This document shows positions 1 through 7,898 of a stretch of 64,000 nt of DNA, one piece after another. The stretch's first letter is position 1; the number at the start of each line of letters is the position of its first letter. The notes beneath the pieces are model-generated. The model was not told the DNA's origin. It worked only from the letters and a program-made list of their open reading frames with translations, and did not search any database. The stretch is from an uncultured Porphyromonas sp. (GTDB lineage Bacteria > Bacteroidota > Bacteroidia > Bacteroidales > Porphyromonadaceae), in assembly GCA_900538385.1 (NCBI GenBank), contig UWSO01000002.1, positions 1 to 64,000 of the forward strand, in the 5' to 3' direction. Position numbers and translations under genes: made by a program.

Positions 1-115
1 AGTAGCTATAATGTGAGTCCATAGCGCTATGTAGCAAGACTTAATCCATCTATTCCTCGGTTGGCGTCAGCCCTGAGGGAGCGTGGGGATACCTTTATAA
101 CAGTCTCATTTTTGC

Positions 116-123
116 TACCTTTG
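116..123 (+). promoter_or_regulatory. Bacteroidetes-type promoter of metG (-7 box)
   Basis: TACCTTTG matches the Bacteroidetes -7 consensus TAnnTTTG. A TTTA 18 bp upstream (94-97) is a 3-of-4 match to the TTTG -33 box. This leaves a leader of about 35 nt before the metG ATG at 167. The preceding bases hold no gene I can support. Confidence 0.65.
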
Positions 124-166
124 CGGTAGACATCGGCACTAAGCCGTTAATCATCATAAGAACTTT

Positions 167-2218
167 ATGAGTACGCAACAATTCAAACGCACTTTAGTCA
201 CTACGGCCCTGCCTTATGCCAATGGGCCTGTACATATCGGACACCTAGCAGGAGTCTACGTTCCTGCCGACATATATGTTCGCTACAAGCGTATGAAGGG
301 CGACGAGGTCCTCTTCATCGGTGGCAGCGATGAGCACGGAGTACCTATCGCTATCAAAGCAAAAGCCGAGGGCGTCTCTCCACAAGAGGTGGTAGATCGC
401 TACCACGCCTTGATCAAGGAGTCGTTCGCTCGCCTAGGCATCGACTTCGACATCTATTCGCGCACCACCTCCGAGACACACGAAAAGACGGCGACCGCAT
501 TCTTTACCAAGCTCTACGAGTCGGGCAAGCTGATCGAGCAGACCTCGGAGCAGTACTACGACCCTGAGGCTAAGCAGTTTCTCGCAGACCGCTACATCAC
601 GGGTACCTGTCCGCATTGCCACAACGAGCGCGCCTATGGCGACCAATGCGAGGCGTGTGGCACCTCCCTCTCGGCGACCGATCTGATTGACCCTCATAGC
701 GCTATCTCAGGGGCTAAGCCTGAGCTACGCGAGACGAAGCACTGGTACCTGCCACTGGGCGACTACGAGAGCTTCCTCCGCGAGTGGATACTAGAGGGGC
801 ACAAGGAGTGGAAGCCCAACGTCTACGGGCAGTGCAAGAGCTGGCTGGACCTAGGACTACAGCCACGTGCCGTGACGCGTGACCTAGACTGGGGTATCCC
901 CGTACCGCTCCAAGGAGCTGAGGGCAAGGTCCTCTACGTATGGTTTGATGCGCCTATCGGCTACATATCCAATACGAAGGAGCTACTCCCCGACAGCTGG
1001 CGCACCTGGTGGTGCGACCCCGAGACCCGTATGATCCACTTCATCGGCAAGGACAACATCGTCTTCCACTGCATCATCTTCCCCGCCATGCTAAAGGCTG
1101 AGGGTTCGTTTAACCTGCCAGACAATGTACCTGCCAACGAGTTCCTCAATCTCGAGGGTGACAAGATCTCGACCAGTCGCAACTGGGCGATCTGGCTCCA
1201 CGAGTACCTCGACGAGATGCCCGGCAAGGAGGACGTGCTGCGCTATGTTTTGACGGCCAATGCGCCTGAGACCAAGGACAATGACTTCACTTGGCGTGAC
1301 TACCAAGCGCGCAATAACAATGAGTTGGTCGCTATCTACGGCAACTTTGTGAACCGCGCACTGGTGCTGACGCACAAGTACTTCGACGGCAAGGTGCCTC
1401 CGCTGGGTCATCTCACGGAGATCGACGAAGAGATGCTCCGAGAGGTGGCGGCCATACCAGCAGCGCTAGATGATCAGCTAGAGCACTTCCACTTTAGAGA
1501 GGCTCTCAAGACCGCTATGCAGCTGGCGCGCATCGGCAATAAGTACCTTGCTGACACAGAGCCCTGGAAGGTGATCAAGAGTGACCCCGATCGTGTTGCT
1601 ACGATCCTACACTTAGCTTTGCAGCTGGTGGGCAATCTGTCGATTGCTTTTGCGCCCTTTACCCCCTTCTCCACACGTCGACTCCTCGCTATGCTACAAG
1701 TTGAAGAGGGAGGCTTCGCCTTCTCCCGCTTTGGCGCTACAGACCTACTTCCCGAGGGGCATCAGCTGGGCACGCCCGAGTTGCTCTTTGAGAAGATTGA
1801 GGACGAGGTGATCCAAGCACAGCTCGACAAGCTCGCAGCGATCAAGAAGCTCAACGAGGAGCAGAACCGTCACCCCGAAGCTCTGCTGGAGGATGTGCCG
1901 TTTGACACATTTACCAAGAGTGATATGCGTGCGGGACGTATCCTAGCTTGCGAGAAGGTGCCTAAGGCGGACAAGCTCCTGCGCTTCTCCATCGATGATG
2001 GCATGGGCGGACGAACGATCGTCTCGGGTATCGCTCAGTACTACAAGCCGGAGGAGCTGGTAGGTAAGACCGTTGCCTTCGTTGCCAACCTTCCTGTGCG
2101 CAAGATACGTGGCGTCGAGTCGCAAGGTATGATCCTCTCAGTCGAGGACTACAAGACGGGACAGCTGCAGGTGGTCACGCTACCTGACACGATAGCTCCT
2201 GGCAGCAAACTGGTCTAG
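167..2218 (+). CDS. metG: Methionyl-tRNA synthetase
   Basis: This class I synthetase charges tRNA-Met with methionine in the cytoplasm. Visible signatures: HIGHL in the first 30 residues after the ALPYANG motif, a zinc knuckle with two CxxC pairs near residues 145-165 (CPHC and CEAC), KISTS in place of KMSKS near residue 335, and a C-terminal EMAP/Trbp111-type tRNA-binding domain from about residue 575 ([15 protein letters not shown]). At 683 aa it has the length of the dimeric form that carries this C-terminal domain. The ATG lies behind a good promoter. The next gene starts 12 bp after the stop, so the sugar-nucleotide genes downstream may be cotranscribed. Confidence 0.97.
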   Translation: MSTQQFKRTLVTTALPYANGPVHIGHLAGVYVPADIYVRYKRMKGDEVLFIGGSDEHGVPIAIKAKAEGVSPQEVVDRYHALIKESFARLGIDFDIYSRTTSETHEKTATAFFTKLYESGKLIEQTSEQYYDPEAKQFLADRYITGTCPHCHNERAYGDQCEACGTSLSATDLIDPHSAISGAKPELRETKHWYLPLGDYESFLREWILEGHKEWKPNVYGQCKSWLDLGLQPRAVTRDLDWGIPVPLQGAEGKVLYVWFDAPIGYISNTKELLPDSWRTWWCDPETRMIHFIGKDNIVFHCIIFPAMLKAEGSFNLPDNVPANEFLNLEGDKISTSRNWAIWLHEYLDEMPGKEDVLRYVLTANAPETKDNDFTWRDYQARNNNELVAIYGNFVNRALVLTHKYFDGKVPPLGHLTEIDEEMLREVAAIPAALDDQLEHFHFREALKTAMQLARIGNKYLADTEPWKVIKSDPDRVATILHLALQLVGNLSIAFAPFTPFSTRRLLAMLQVEEGGFAFSRFGATDLLPEGHQLGTPELLFEKIEDEVIQAQLDKLAAIKKLNEEQNRHPEALLEDVPFDTFTKSDMRAGRILACEKVPKADKLLRFSIDDGMGGRTIVSGIAQYYKPEELVGKTVAFVANLPVRKIRGVESQGMILSVEDYKTGQLQVVTLPDTIAPGSKLV

Positions 2219-2230
2219 CCCCACAGCGAC

Positions 2231-3397
2231 ATGCGCATCCCTCTAGTCAACCTGCCCCAAGAACATAGCCCCTACCAAGCTGAGCTTGATAGGGGCATCG
2301 GGAGGGTTGTCGCCTCGGGCGGCTACATTGGCGGTGAGGAGGTGCGTGCCTTTGAGGAGGAACTGGCGAACTATCTAGGGCTAGAGCCGTGGAGTGTCAT
2401 CAGCTGTGGTAACGGGAGCGATGCGCTCCTGCTGGCTCTGGCTGCGCTAGATCTGCCCCGTGGTGGCGAGGTGATCGTCGCCACGCACAACTATGTGGCG
2501 GCTGCCGAGGCGGTCTGTCATCTAGGGCTCCGACCCGTCTGGGCTGATGTGATGCCTTCGCCGAGCAGCGAGGGGCGTGTCTCCTTTCAGATGAATGGCT
2601 CGCCAGACTATCTAGAGTCTCTTCGCACCCCTCGTACGGTGGCACTCATAGCGGTCAATATGTACGGTATGCCCTGCCCCGCAGTTGAGCTGGCGCACTT
2701 CTGCAAGCGACATCAGATCCCGTGGATTGAGGACAATGCACAGGGGATGGGTGGCTTAGGCGAAATAGCTTCGGGAGCTTCAAAAGCTACTGCACCGCTA
2801 GGCACACGTGCTACGATCGGCACGACAAGCTTCTTTCCGACCAAGCCGCTAGGCTGTATGGGCGACGGGGGGGCTGCTTTTGTACCGCAGAACAAGCAAC
2901 TGGCGGAGCGTTTGCGCCAACTGGCCAACCACGGACAGCGCACACGATACCAGTACGATCGGTGTGGCTACAACAGTCGTCTAGACGCGCTCCAAGCAGC
3001 CGTGCTACGGGTTAAGCTAGGTCACCTGGACGAGGCGAATCGACGACGTAGCTTGCTAGCCGACCGTTACGACGAGTTGCTAGCCGACCTCCCGATGGTG
3101 AAACGTCCGTGGCGTAGTGGGGACCGGCCCGAAGCACTCTACCTCTACACAATCTGCGTACCCTCTGACAAGCGAGACGGACTACTCAACGAACTACGCA
3201 CCGCTGGCATCGACGCACGAGTCTACTACCCGCAGATGCTTCACCAGATAGCGGTCTACAACGCCGGTTCCTCTGAGGCTTCCTGTCCCGTAGCGGAGGA
3301 GCTCCAGCAGACAATGCTCTCGTTACCGATAGCCCCGACGACCACCTCCGAGCAGATTAGCGAGATCTGCGAGCGAATCAGACAATTTCTACTATAA
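2231..3397 (+). CDS. DegT/DnrJ/EryC1/StrS-family PLP aminotransferase (WbpE/PorR-like)
   Basis: A sugar-nucleotide aminotransferase of 388 aa, normal for the family. The N-terminus (IPLVNLPQ) and the sequence SCGNGSDAL are typical, and the PLP lysine is Lys205 in FFPTKPLGCMGDGG. Such enzymes transfer an amino group to a keto-sugar nucleotide. The next gene, 14 bp downstream, is a Gfo/Idh/MocA oxidoreductase, which could supply the keto substrate, as WbpB does for WbpE in 2,3-diamino-sugar synthesis. In P. gingivalis the DegT-family protein PorR is needed for A-LPS. Assignment to PorR is inference from family and context; the substrate is not visible in the sequence. Confidence 0.85.
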   Translation: MRIPLVNLPQEHSPYQAELDRGIGRVVASGGYIGGEEVRAFEEELANYLGLEPWSVISCGNGSDALLLALAALDLPRGGEVIVATHNYVAAAEAVCHLGLRPVWADVMPSPSSEGRVSFQMNGSPDYLESLRTPRTVALIAVNMYGMPCPAVELAHFCKRHQIPWIEDNAQGMGGLGEIASGASKATAPLGTRATIGTTSFFPTKPLGCMGDGGAAFVPQNKQLAERLRQLANHGQRTRYQYDRCGYNSRLDALQAAVLRVKLGHLDEANRRRSLLADRYDELLADLPMVKRPWRSGDRPEALYLYTICVPSDKRDGLLNELRTAGIDARVYYPQMLHQIAVYNAGSSEASCPVAEELQQTMLSLPIAPTTTSEQISEICERIRQFLL

Positions 3398-3411
3398 AAG
3401 CTTCCCCCACT

Positions 3412-4494
3412 ATGACAGCGAACCACAGCGACCTAGCGACCTCATCTCCTACGCCACTCCACAGCCCCCTCCGCTGGGTCGTCGTGGGGTGTGGACACAT
3501 CGGCCGCCGGCACATGGAGCATATTTCGAAGCATCCGCAGACGCAGTTGGTCGGGATGGTCGACATATTGCCCGCTTCGGAGTGTGGCGCTGCGCAGTTT
3601 GCTAGGGTTCCTTTTTACCCAAGCGTTGAGGATCTACTGGAGCGTGGGGGAGACACCTTCGATGTGGCATCGATCTGCGTCCCCAATGGGCTGCACTACC
3701 CGATTGCGCTTGAGCTGATCAAGGCTGGCAAGTCGCTCCTCATCGAGAAGCCCGCTGTACTACACCCCGATGAGGGAGACGAGCTGATTGCCCTAGCGAA
3801 GGCGCACGGCTGTCACCTATACAGTGTCTTGCAAAACCGCTTTACGCCTGTCTCAGCTTGGCTCCACCAGATGATCGAGGAGAAGCGACTCGGCAAGCTT
3901 TACCAGATCGAGCTGCAGTGTCTCTGGAATCGTGACGAGCGTTATTACTTACCTCGTCGCTGGCATGGCGACCTCAAGCTAGATGGCGGGACGCTCTTCA
4001 CGCAGTACTCACACTTCCTCGACTTACTGATCTGGTGCTTCGGCATGCCTAAGGTGCAGGGCGGGAGCTTCTATAATTACAATCACCAGACGATGGTAGA
4101 CTTTGAGGACTCGGGCGTGGTGCAGCTCACCTTCCCGCAAGAGACGACGGGTCTGCTGACCTACTCGACAGCTGTCTACGGAACCAATTGCGGGGTGCGT
4201 CTCACCGTACTCGGCGAGCGTGGGTGCATCGTCCTTGACGGTCCCTTTATGAACAAGCTAACGCACTGCGTCATCGATGGCTACGACCGTCCCGACCTGG
4301 GCGAGAGCGAGCCTGGCAACGCTTACGGAGCCTACAGTGGCTCCGCGCAAAACCACCACTTCGTCATCGACCACACAGCGCGTGCTCTGCAGGGAGATCC
4401 GACCGCTCAGGCGGTGGAGATAGAGGATGCGCTGCGTGTCGTGCGCCTCATTCGCAACATCTACCAGTACAACCCTTACCTTACAGACAAGTAG
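3412..4494 (+). CDS. Gfo/Idh/MocA-family oxidoreductase (WbpB/WlbA-like)
   Basis: An NAD(P)-dependent sugar dehydrogenase of 360 aa. The Rossmann motif VVVGCGHIGRRH lies near residues 24-35, the EKP motif with the family lysine follows near residue 110 (IEKPAVL), and the QNR and GGTLFTQYSHFLDLL segments match WlbA-type UDP-N-acetyl-hexosamine 3-dehydrogenases. It sits 14 bp behind the aminotransferase and 22 bp before a nucleotidase lipoprotein. The likely role is oxidation of a UDP-amino sugar or uronate before transamination; the exact sugar is not determined. No acetyltransferase (WbpD type) or epimerase is adjacent. Confidence 0.83.
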   Translation: MTANHSDLATSSPTPLHSPLRWVVVGCGHIGRRHMEHISKHPQTQLVGMVDILPASECGAAQFARVPFYPSVEDLLERGGDTFDVASICVPNGLHYPIALELIKAGKSLLIEKPAVLHPDEGDELIALAKAHGCHLYSVLQNRFTPVSAWLHQMIEEKRLGKLYQIELQCLWNRDERYYLPRRWHGDLKLDGGTLFTQYSHFLDLLIWCFGMPKVQGGSFYNYNHQTMVDFEDSGVVQLTFPQETTGLLTYSTAVYGTNCGVRLTVLGERGCIVLDGPFMNKLTHCVIDGYDRPDLGESEPGNAYGAYSGSAQNHHFVIDHTARALQGDPTAQAVEIEDALRVVRLIRNIYQYNPYLTDK

Positions 4495-4516
4495 TCACTA
4501 AAAAGCCCCTCACGTT

Positions 4517-6274
4517 ATGATCAAACTTCAGCATCGTACCCTACTTTATTGTCTCGCTACGCTCCTCCTACTGGGAAGCTTCGCTGGTTGCAAGAAAGCG
4601 GAGCGGGAGACGCACACGCTTCGTATCCTACACACGACCGATGTACATGGCAACATCCTAGGCTACGACTTCGTTCAGGACAGTTGCACCCCTAGCGGAC
4701 TGGCGCGGGTCTCTACCTATGTGACTCAAGTGAGGAAAGAGTACCCGACGAGCACGCTACTCTTCGACGGAGGCGATGTGCTACAGGGCAATGCGGCGGT
4801 CTACTACTCCAACTTCGTCGACACAGTGCGCACGCACTTCGTCTCTGACGCTATGACGCTGCTTGGCTACGATGCAGCCGTCGTGGGCAACCATGACCTA
4901 GAGGCTACGCCGAGCGTCTACCACCGCTGGCAACACGACATGGCGACACCTCTGCTGGCCGCCAACATCGTACACAGCGATGGTCCCCTCAAGGGCAAGC
5001 CTTACTACTCGCCTTATAGCGTACATACGGTGGATGGGGTCAAGGTCGCTGTTCTCGGACTGATCACCCCAGCTGTGCCGCAGTGGATTCCCCAGTCGTC
5101 TTACGAGGGGATGACCTTTGCCGATCCGATCGCTACCGCCCACGAGTGGATCCCTACGATTCAGGAGCATGTTCATCCCGACCTCCTCATAGTCTTGATG
5201 CACTCGGGACTGGGCGATGAGCAAGGCGGAGAGAACTTTGCCATGCAGCTGGCCAACAGAGTCTCTGGCATCGATCTCATTCTCTATGGACATGATCATC
5301 AGGCTAATCAGACGACCGTGCAGAATCCGGCAGGCTCTCCCGTCCTGCTGATCAATCCTGGGAGCCATGCGAGAAACGTGGCGGACGTTACGGTCGCCAT
5401 TACCAAGCAAGGCGACAAGGTTGTTGACAAAAAGCTCCAGGGAGAGATCGTCTCAATGGCTTCCGTACCGGTAGACTCCGCTTTCGTCAGTTATTTCTCA
5501 GACTTTGCTGACACAGTGCGTAGCTTTATCGCTGAGCCTATCACACAGCTCACCGAGCCACTAGTAGGTGTGGACGCGCTCTTCGGACCTTCCGCTTATA
5601 TATCCTTGCTCCATCAGCTACAACTGGATCTGAGCGAGGCAGACGTCTCATTCTCCGCACCGCATCGTCTCTCCTTATCACAGCCAGCTGACACGCTACG
5701 GGTACGAAACTTCTTCGACATCTACCCTTATGAGAACTATCTCTACAAGCTGCGCCTCTCAGGGCAAGAGATAAAGGACTACCTAGAGTACTCCTACGGC
5801 TTATGGTGCGGACCCGACTCCAGCTCTGGCGAGCATCTGCTCTATCTGAAGGATCAGGCTGACGAGCAACGCTTCCCGACGGTCAATCCGACCTTTAACT
5901 TTAGCGCAGCTGCTGGGATAGACTACACGGTGGATCTGTGCAAAGCTCAAGGCGGGCGGGTCACTATCGAGCACCTGTCTGACGGACGCCCCTTCTCGAC
6001 CGACAGCGTCTACACTGTTGCGGTCAATTCATACCGCGCTATTGGTGGCGGTGGGCATCTGACGCAAGGAGCGGGGATTTCGCCCGAAGAGTTGCGCCAA
6101 CGCATCGTTTGGGTTTCGCCTCACGATCTGCGCTATCACCTCATCGAGTGGGCAAAAGCACATCAGCCGCTCACACCGCCCCGCTACAATAACTGGGTCT
6201 TCATACCTAAAGAGCAAGCTGCGCCTGCTATTGCGCGAGATCGTCGCATCATCGAGGAGAGCCTTGCTAAGTAA
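4517..6274 (+). CDS. 5'-nucleotidase / 2',3'-cyclic-phosphodiesterase family lipoprotein
   Basis: A 585-aa exported metallophosphoesterase. The signal peptide ends in a lipobox (GSFAGC, lipid Cys25), so it is predicted to be membrane-anchored outside the cytoplasm. The metallophosphatase domain shows DVHGN near residue 42, GGDVLQGN near 85, GNHDLE near 123, MHSG near 236 and YGHDHQ near 257, the usual di-metal set. The second half is the 5'-nucleotidase C-terminal domain (NPTFNFSAAAGIDY, VAVNSYRAIGGGGH). It probably dephosphorylates extracellular nucleotides for salvage. UshA-like and CpdB-like substrates cannot be separated by eye. It may share a transcript with the upstream sugar genes. Confidence 0.9.
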   Translation: MIKLQHRTLLYCLATLLLLGSFAGCKKAERETHTLRILHTTDVHGNILGYDFVQDSCTPSGLARVSTYVTQVRKEYPTSTLLFDGGDVLQGNAAVYYSNFVDTVRTHFVSDAMTLLGYDAAVVGNHDLEATPSVYHRWQHDMATPLLAANIVHSDGPLKGKPYYSPYSVHTVDGVKVAVLGLITPAVPQWIPQSSYEGMTFADPIATAHEWIPTIQEHVHPDLLIVLMHSGLGDEQGGENFAMQLANRVSGIDLILYGHDHQANQTTVQNPAGSPVLLINPGSHARNVADVTVAITKQGDKVVDKKLQGEIVSMASVPVDSAFVSYFSDFADTVRSFIAEPITQLTEPLVGVDALFGPSAYISLLHQLQLDLSEADVSFSAPHRLSLSQPADTLRVRNFFDIYPYENYLYKLRLSGQEIKDYLEYSYGLWCGPDSSSGEHLLYLKDQADEQRFPTVNPTFNFSAAAGIDYTVDLCKAQGGRVTIEHLSDGRPFSTDSVYTVAVNSYRAIGGGGHLTQGAGISPEELRQRIVWVSPHDLRYHLIEWAKAHQPLTPPRYNNWVFIPKEQAAPAIARDRRIIEESLAK

Positions 6275-6310
6275 AGGGAGCTCTTTCCGCCAACGCAATT
6301 GCTTAGCGTA

Positions 6311-7102
6311 ATGACTTGGGTTGACCTCCTGCTCTTACTGATCTTAGCTGGTGGCATCACCGCCTTCGGTCGTAAGCGACTGCGCAAGCACAACCCCGTC
6401 TACAAAGGCGTGGAGCGAGACTTCGCCGCACATTGTGCACTCAGCATCGAGGAGTCTCCGCTCCTGCAGCTCAGCACAGCGCCCGAAGGTGCCACGCCCC
6501 GCTACCTAGTGGTAGACACCGAGACCGTATGCTATCTGCACGACACGCTCGACGAAACACAGCTCTCCGCTATCGACACACCGCTTCTAGCGAGTCTCTC
6601 GTGGCTTCTCCTAGACGAAGAGCTACGTGTCGTACGGAGGGAAGACCATCTCCTGCTCAGTGGCGTGCCGATCACGAGCGAAGCGACCGACTATCACCAG
6701 CTGACGACCGAGTTTGTCGCTGGGCATGGCGAGCCACCCCAAGCCGTACTAGAGCTATTTCTCAGAGATCTAGAGAGTACGCAGATGATCGTGGGGCATA
6801 GCCTCTCCTTCCACCTAGCCGTCCTAGCGCACGACCTGCAGCACTACCAGTTGCCCAGTGAGAACCTGCAGACCAAGCGACGCTTTTGCACCATGCGCCA
6901 AGGCATCAACTACCTCATCTCGCACTACCAAGCCGACCCCTTACAGACACGCATCAGTCTAGAATCGCTTTACAGCAAGCTTCTGTGGGGTCGCGAGGAC
7001 CTAGAGATCATCTACCAGCTTAAGTCTCGACACGATGTCGTCCTCGCCACGCACTGCTTCATCAAGCTCTACAAAGAGCCGACCAGTGCAGCCGACTCGT
7101 GA
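6311..7102 (+). CDS. Membrane-anchored DEDD exonuclease-fold protein with degenerate catalytic motifs
   Basis: A 263-aa protein with an N-terminal transmembrane helix (about residues 4-18) and a DnaQ-like 3'-5' exonuclease fold. ExoI is intact (VVDTE, Asp69 and Glu71). The ExoII position reads VGHSLSFHLAVL, with His168 where the family has Asp. At ExoIII Asp242 is kept (RHDVVLAT) but the histidine expected five residues earlier is Leu237. Two of the catalytic residues thus appear missing, so activity is doubtful. I chose the ATG at 6311; a TTG at 6299 would add four residues. The 3' end overlaps the convergent permease gene by 34 bp. Confidence 0.65.
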   Translation: MTWVDLLLLLILAGGITAFGRKRLRKHNPVYKGVERDFAAHCALSIEESPLLQLSTAPEGATPRYLVVDTETVCYLHDTLDETQLSAIDTPLLASLSWLLLDEELRVVRREDHLLLSGVPITSEATDYHQLTTEFVAGHGEPPQAVLELFLRDLESTQMIVGHSLSFHLAVLAHDLQHYQLPSENLQTKRRFCTMRQGINYLISHYQADPLQTRISLESLYSKLLWGREDLEIIYQLKSRHDVVLATHCFIKLYKEPTSAADS

Positions 7103-7869
7103 CCATGCAACAGGTGAACGAGCGTGATCACAACGCCCATCACGACGAAAAGAAGAGATACTCCCATGTTGAGCCACTTGCGCCATCGTTGCATACCGCC
7201 AGCGAAGCGCGCTAAGCGACTCAAGCCCATCCGTATCAGACCATAGACTGGATAAGCGACACTAGCCGTCAGGAGTGCGAAGAGTCCCAGATAGAACAAC
7301 CCCACAGCGCCCCCCGCCTGAGCAGTCATAGGCACCAGCATACCGAAGTAGATCAGCCCCGTAGCAGGACAGAAGAAGAGAGCCGAGCTAAAGCCCAGCC
7401 AGAGGACTCGCCAGCTCCACGCCCCCTGCCGCTCTAGCGGTTGCCCCTGCTCATGATCAAGCTCCTCCGCTTGATGCATTGGCTCCGCCTCATGACGATG
7501 CCCCTCATGGTCGTGATGATCGTGACGACCAAACAGCCATAACAGTACTCCCAATATGATAATCAGCGGTCCCAGCCAATGCTCCAGACCATACAGGATC
7601 TGCTCCTGTAGTTGAAGTGTCTGAATGCTCGTACGCAAGAGCCAAGCCGAAAGCAACCCAAGCGAGAAGTAGAGCAGCGCACGTCCCAGCGCATAGAGCG
7701 TAGCGATCCACCACCCTTGACGTCTACTCGTCTGTCGTCCCGTCAGAAAGAGCAGCGAAGAGACCACCGTCGCTAGTGGACAAGGATTGATCGCCACAAG
7801 GAGTGCCATCACCACCACCGCTACAAAAGGCGTCGAGCTGGTGACCAGCGCTAAGAGATCAGCCTGCAT
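7069..7869 (-). CDS. ArsG/DsbD-like membrane permease with histidine-rich loop
   Basis: A 266-aa integral membrane protein with about six or seven hydrophobic segments. NPCPLAT near residue 28 and FFCPATGLIYFG near residue 170 are the paired proline/cysteine helices of the DsbD/CcdA/TauE-like group; the first is characteristic of permeases annotated as ArsG in Bacteroidetes. A cytoplasmic or periplasmic loop around residues 114-140 is strongly histidine-rich (GRHDHHDHEGHRHE), suggesting metal binding. No arsenic or redox genes lie nearby, so the substrate (organoarsenical, metal or electrons) is undetermined. It starts 29 bp downstream of porU and may be read from the same transcript. Confidence 0.7.
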   Translation of the reverse strand: MQADLLALVTSSTPFVAVVVMALLVAINPCPLATVVSSLLFLTGRQTSRRQGWWIATLYALGRALLYFSLGLLSAWLLRTSIQTLQLQEQILYGLEHWLGPLIIILGVLLWLFGRHDHHDHEGHRHEAEPMHQAEELDHEQGQPLERQGAWSWRVLWLGFSSALFFCPATGLIYFGMLVPMTAQAGGAVGLFYLGLFALLTASVAYPVYGLIRMGLSRLARFAGGMQRWRKWLNMGVSLLFVVMGVVITLVHLLHGHESAALVGSL

Positions 7870-7898
7870 AACGAAACAGATTGCTTGGTCAGAGTATC

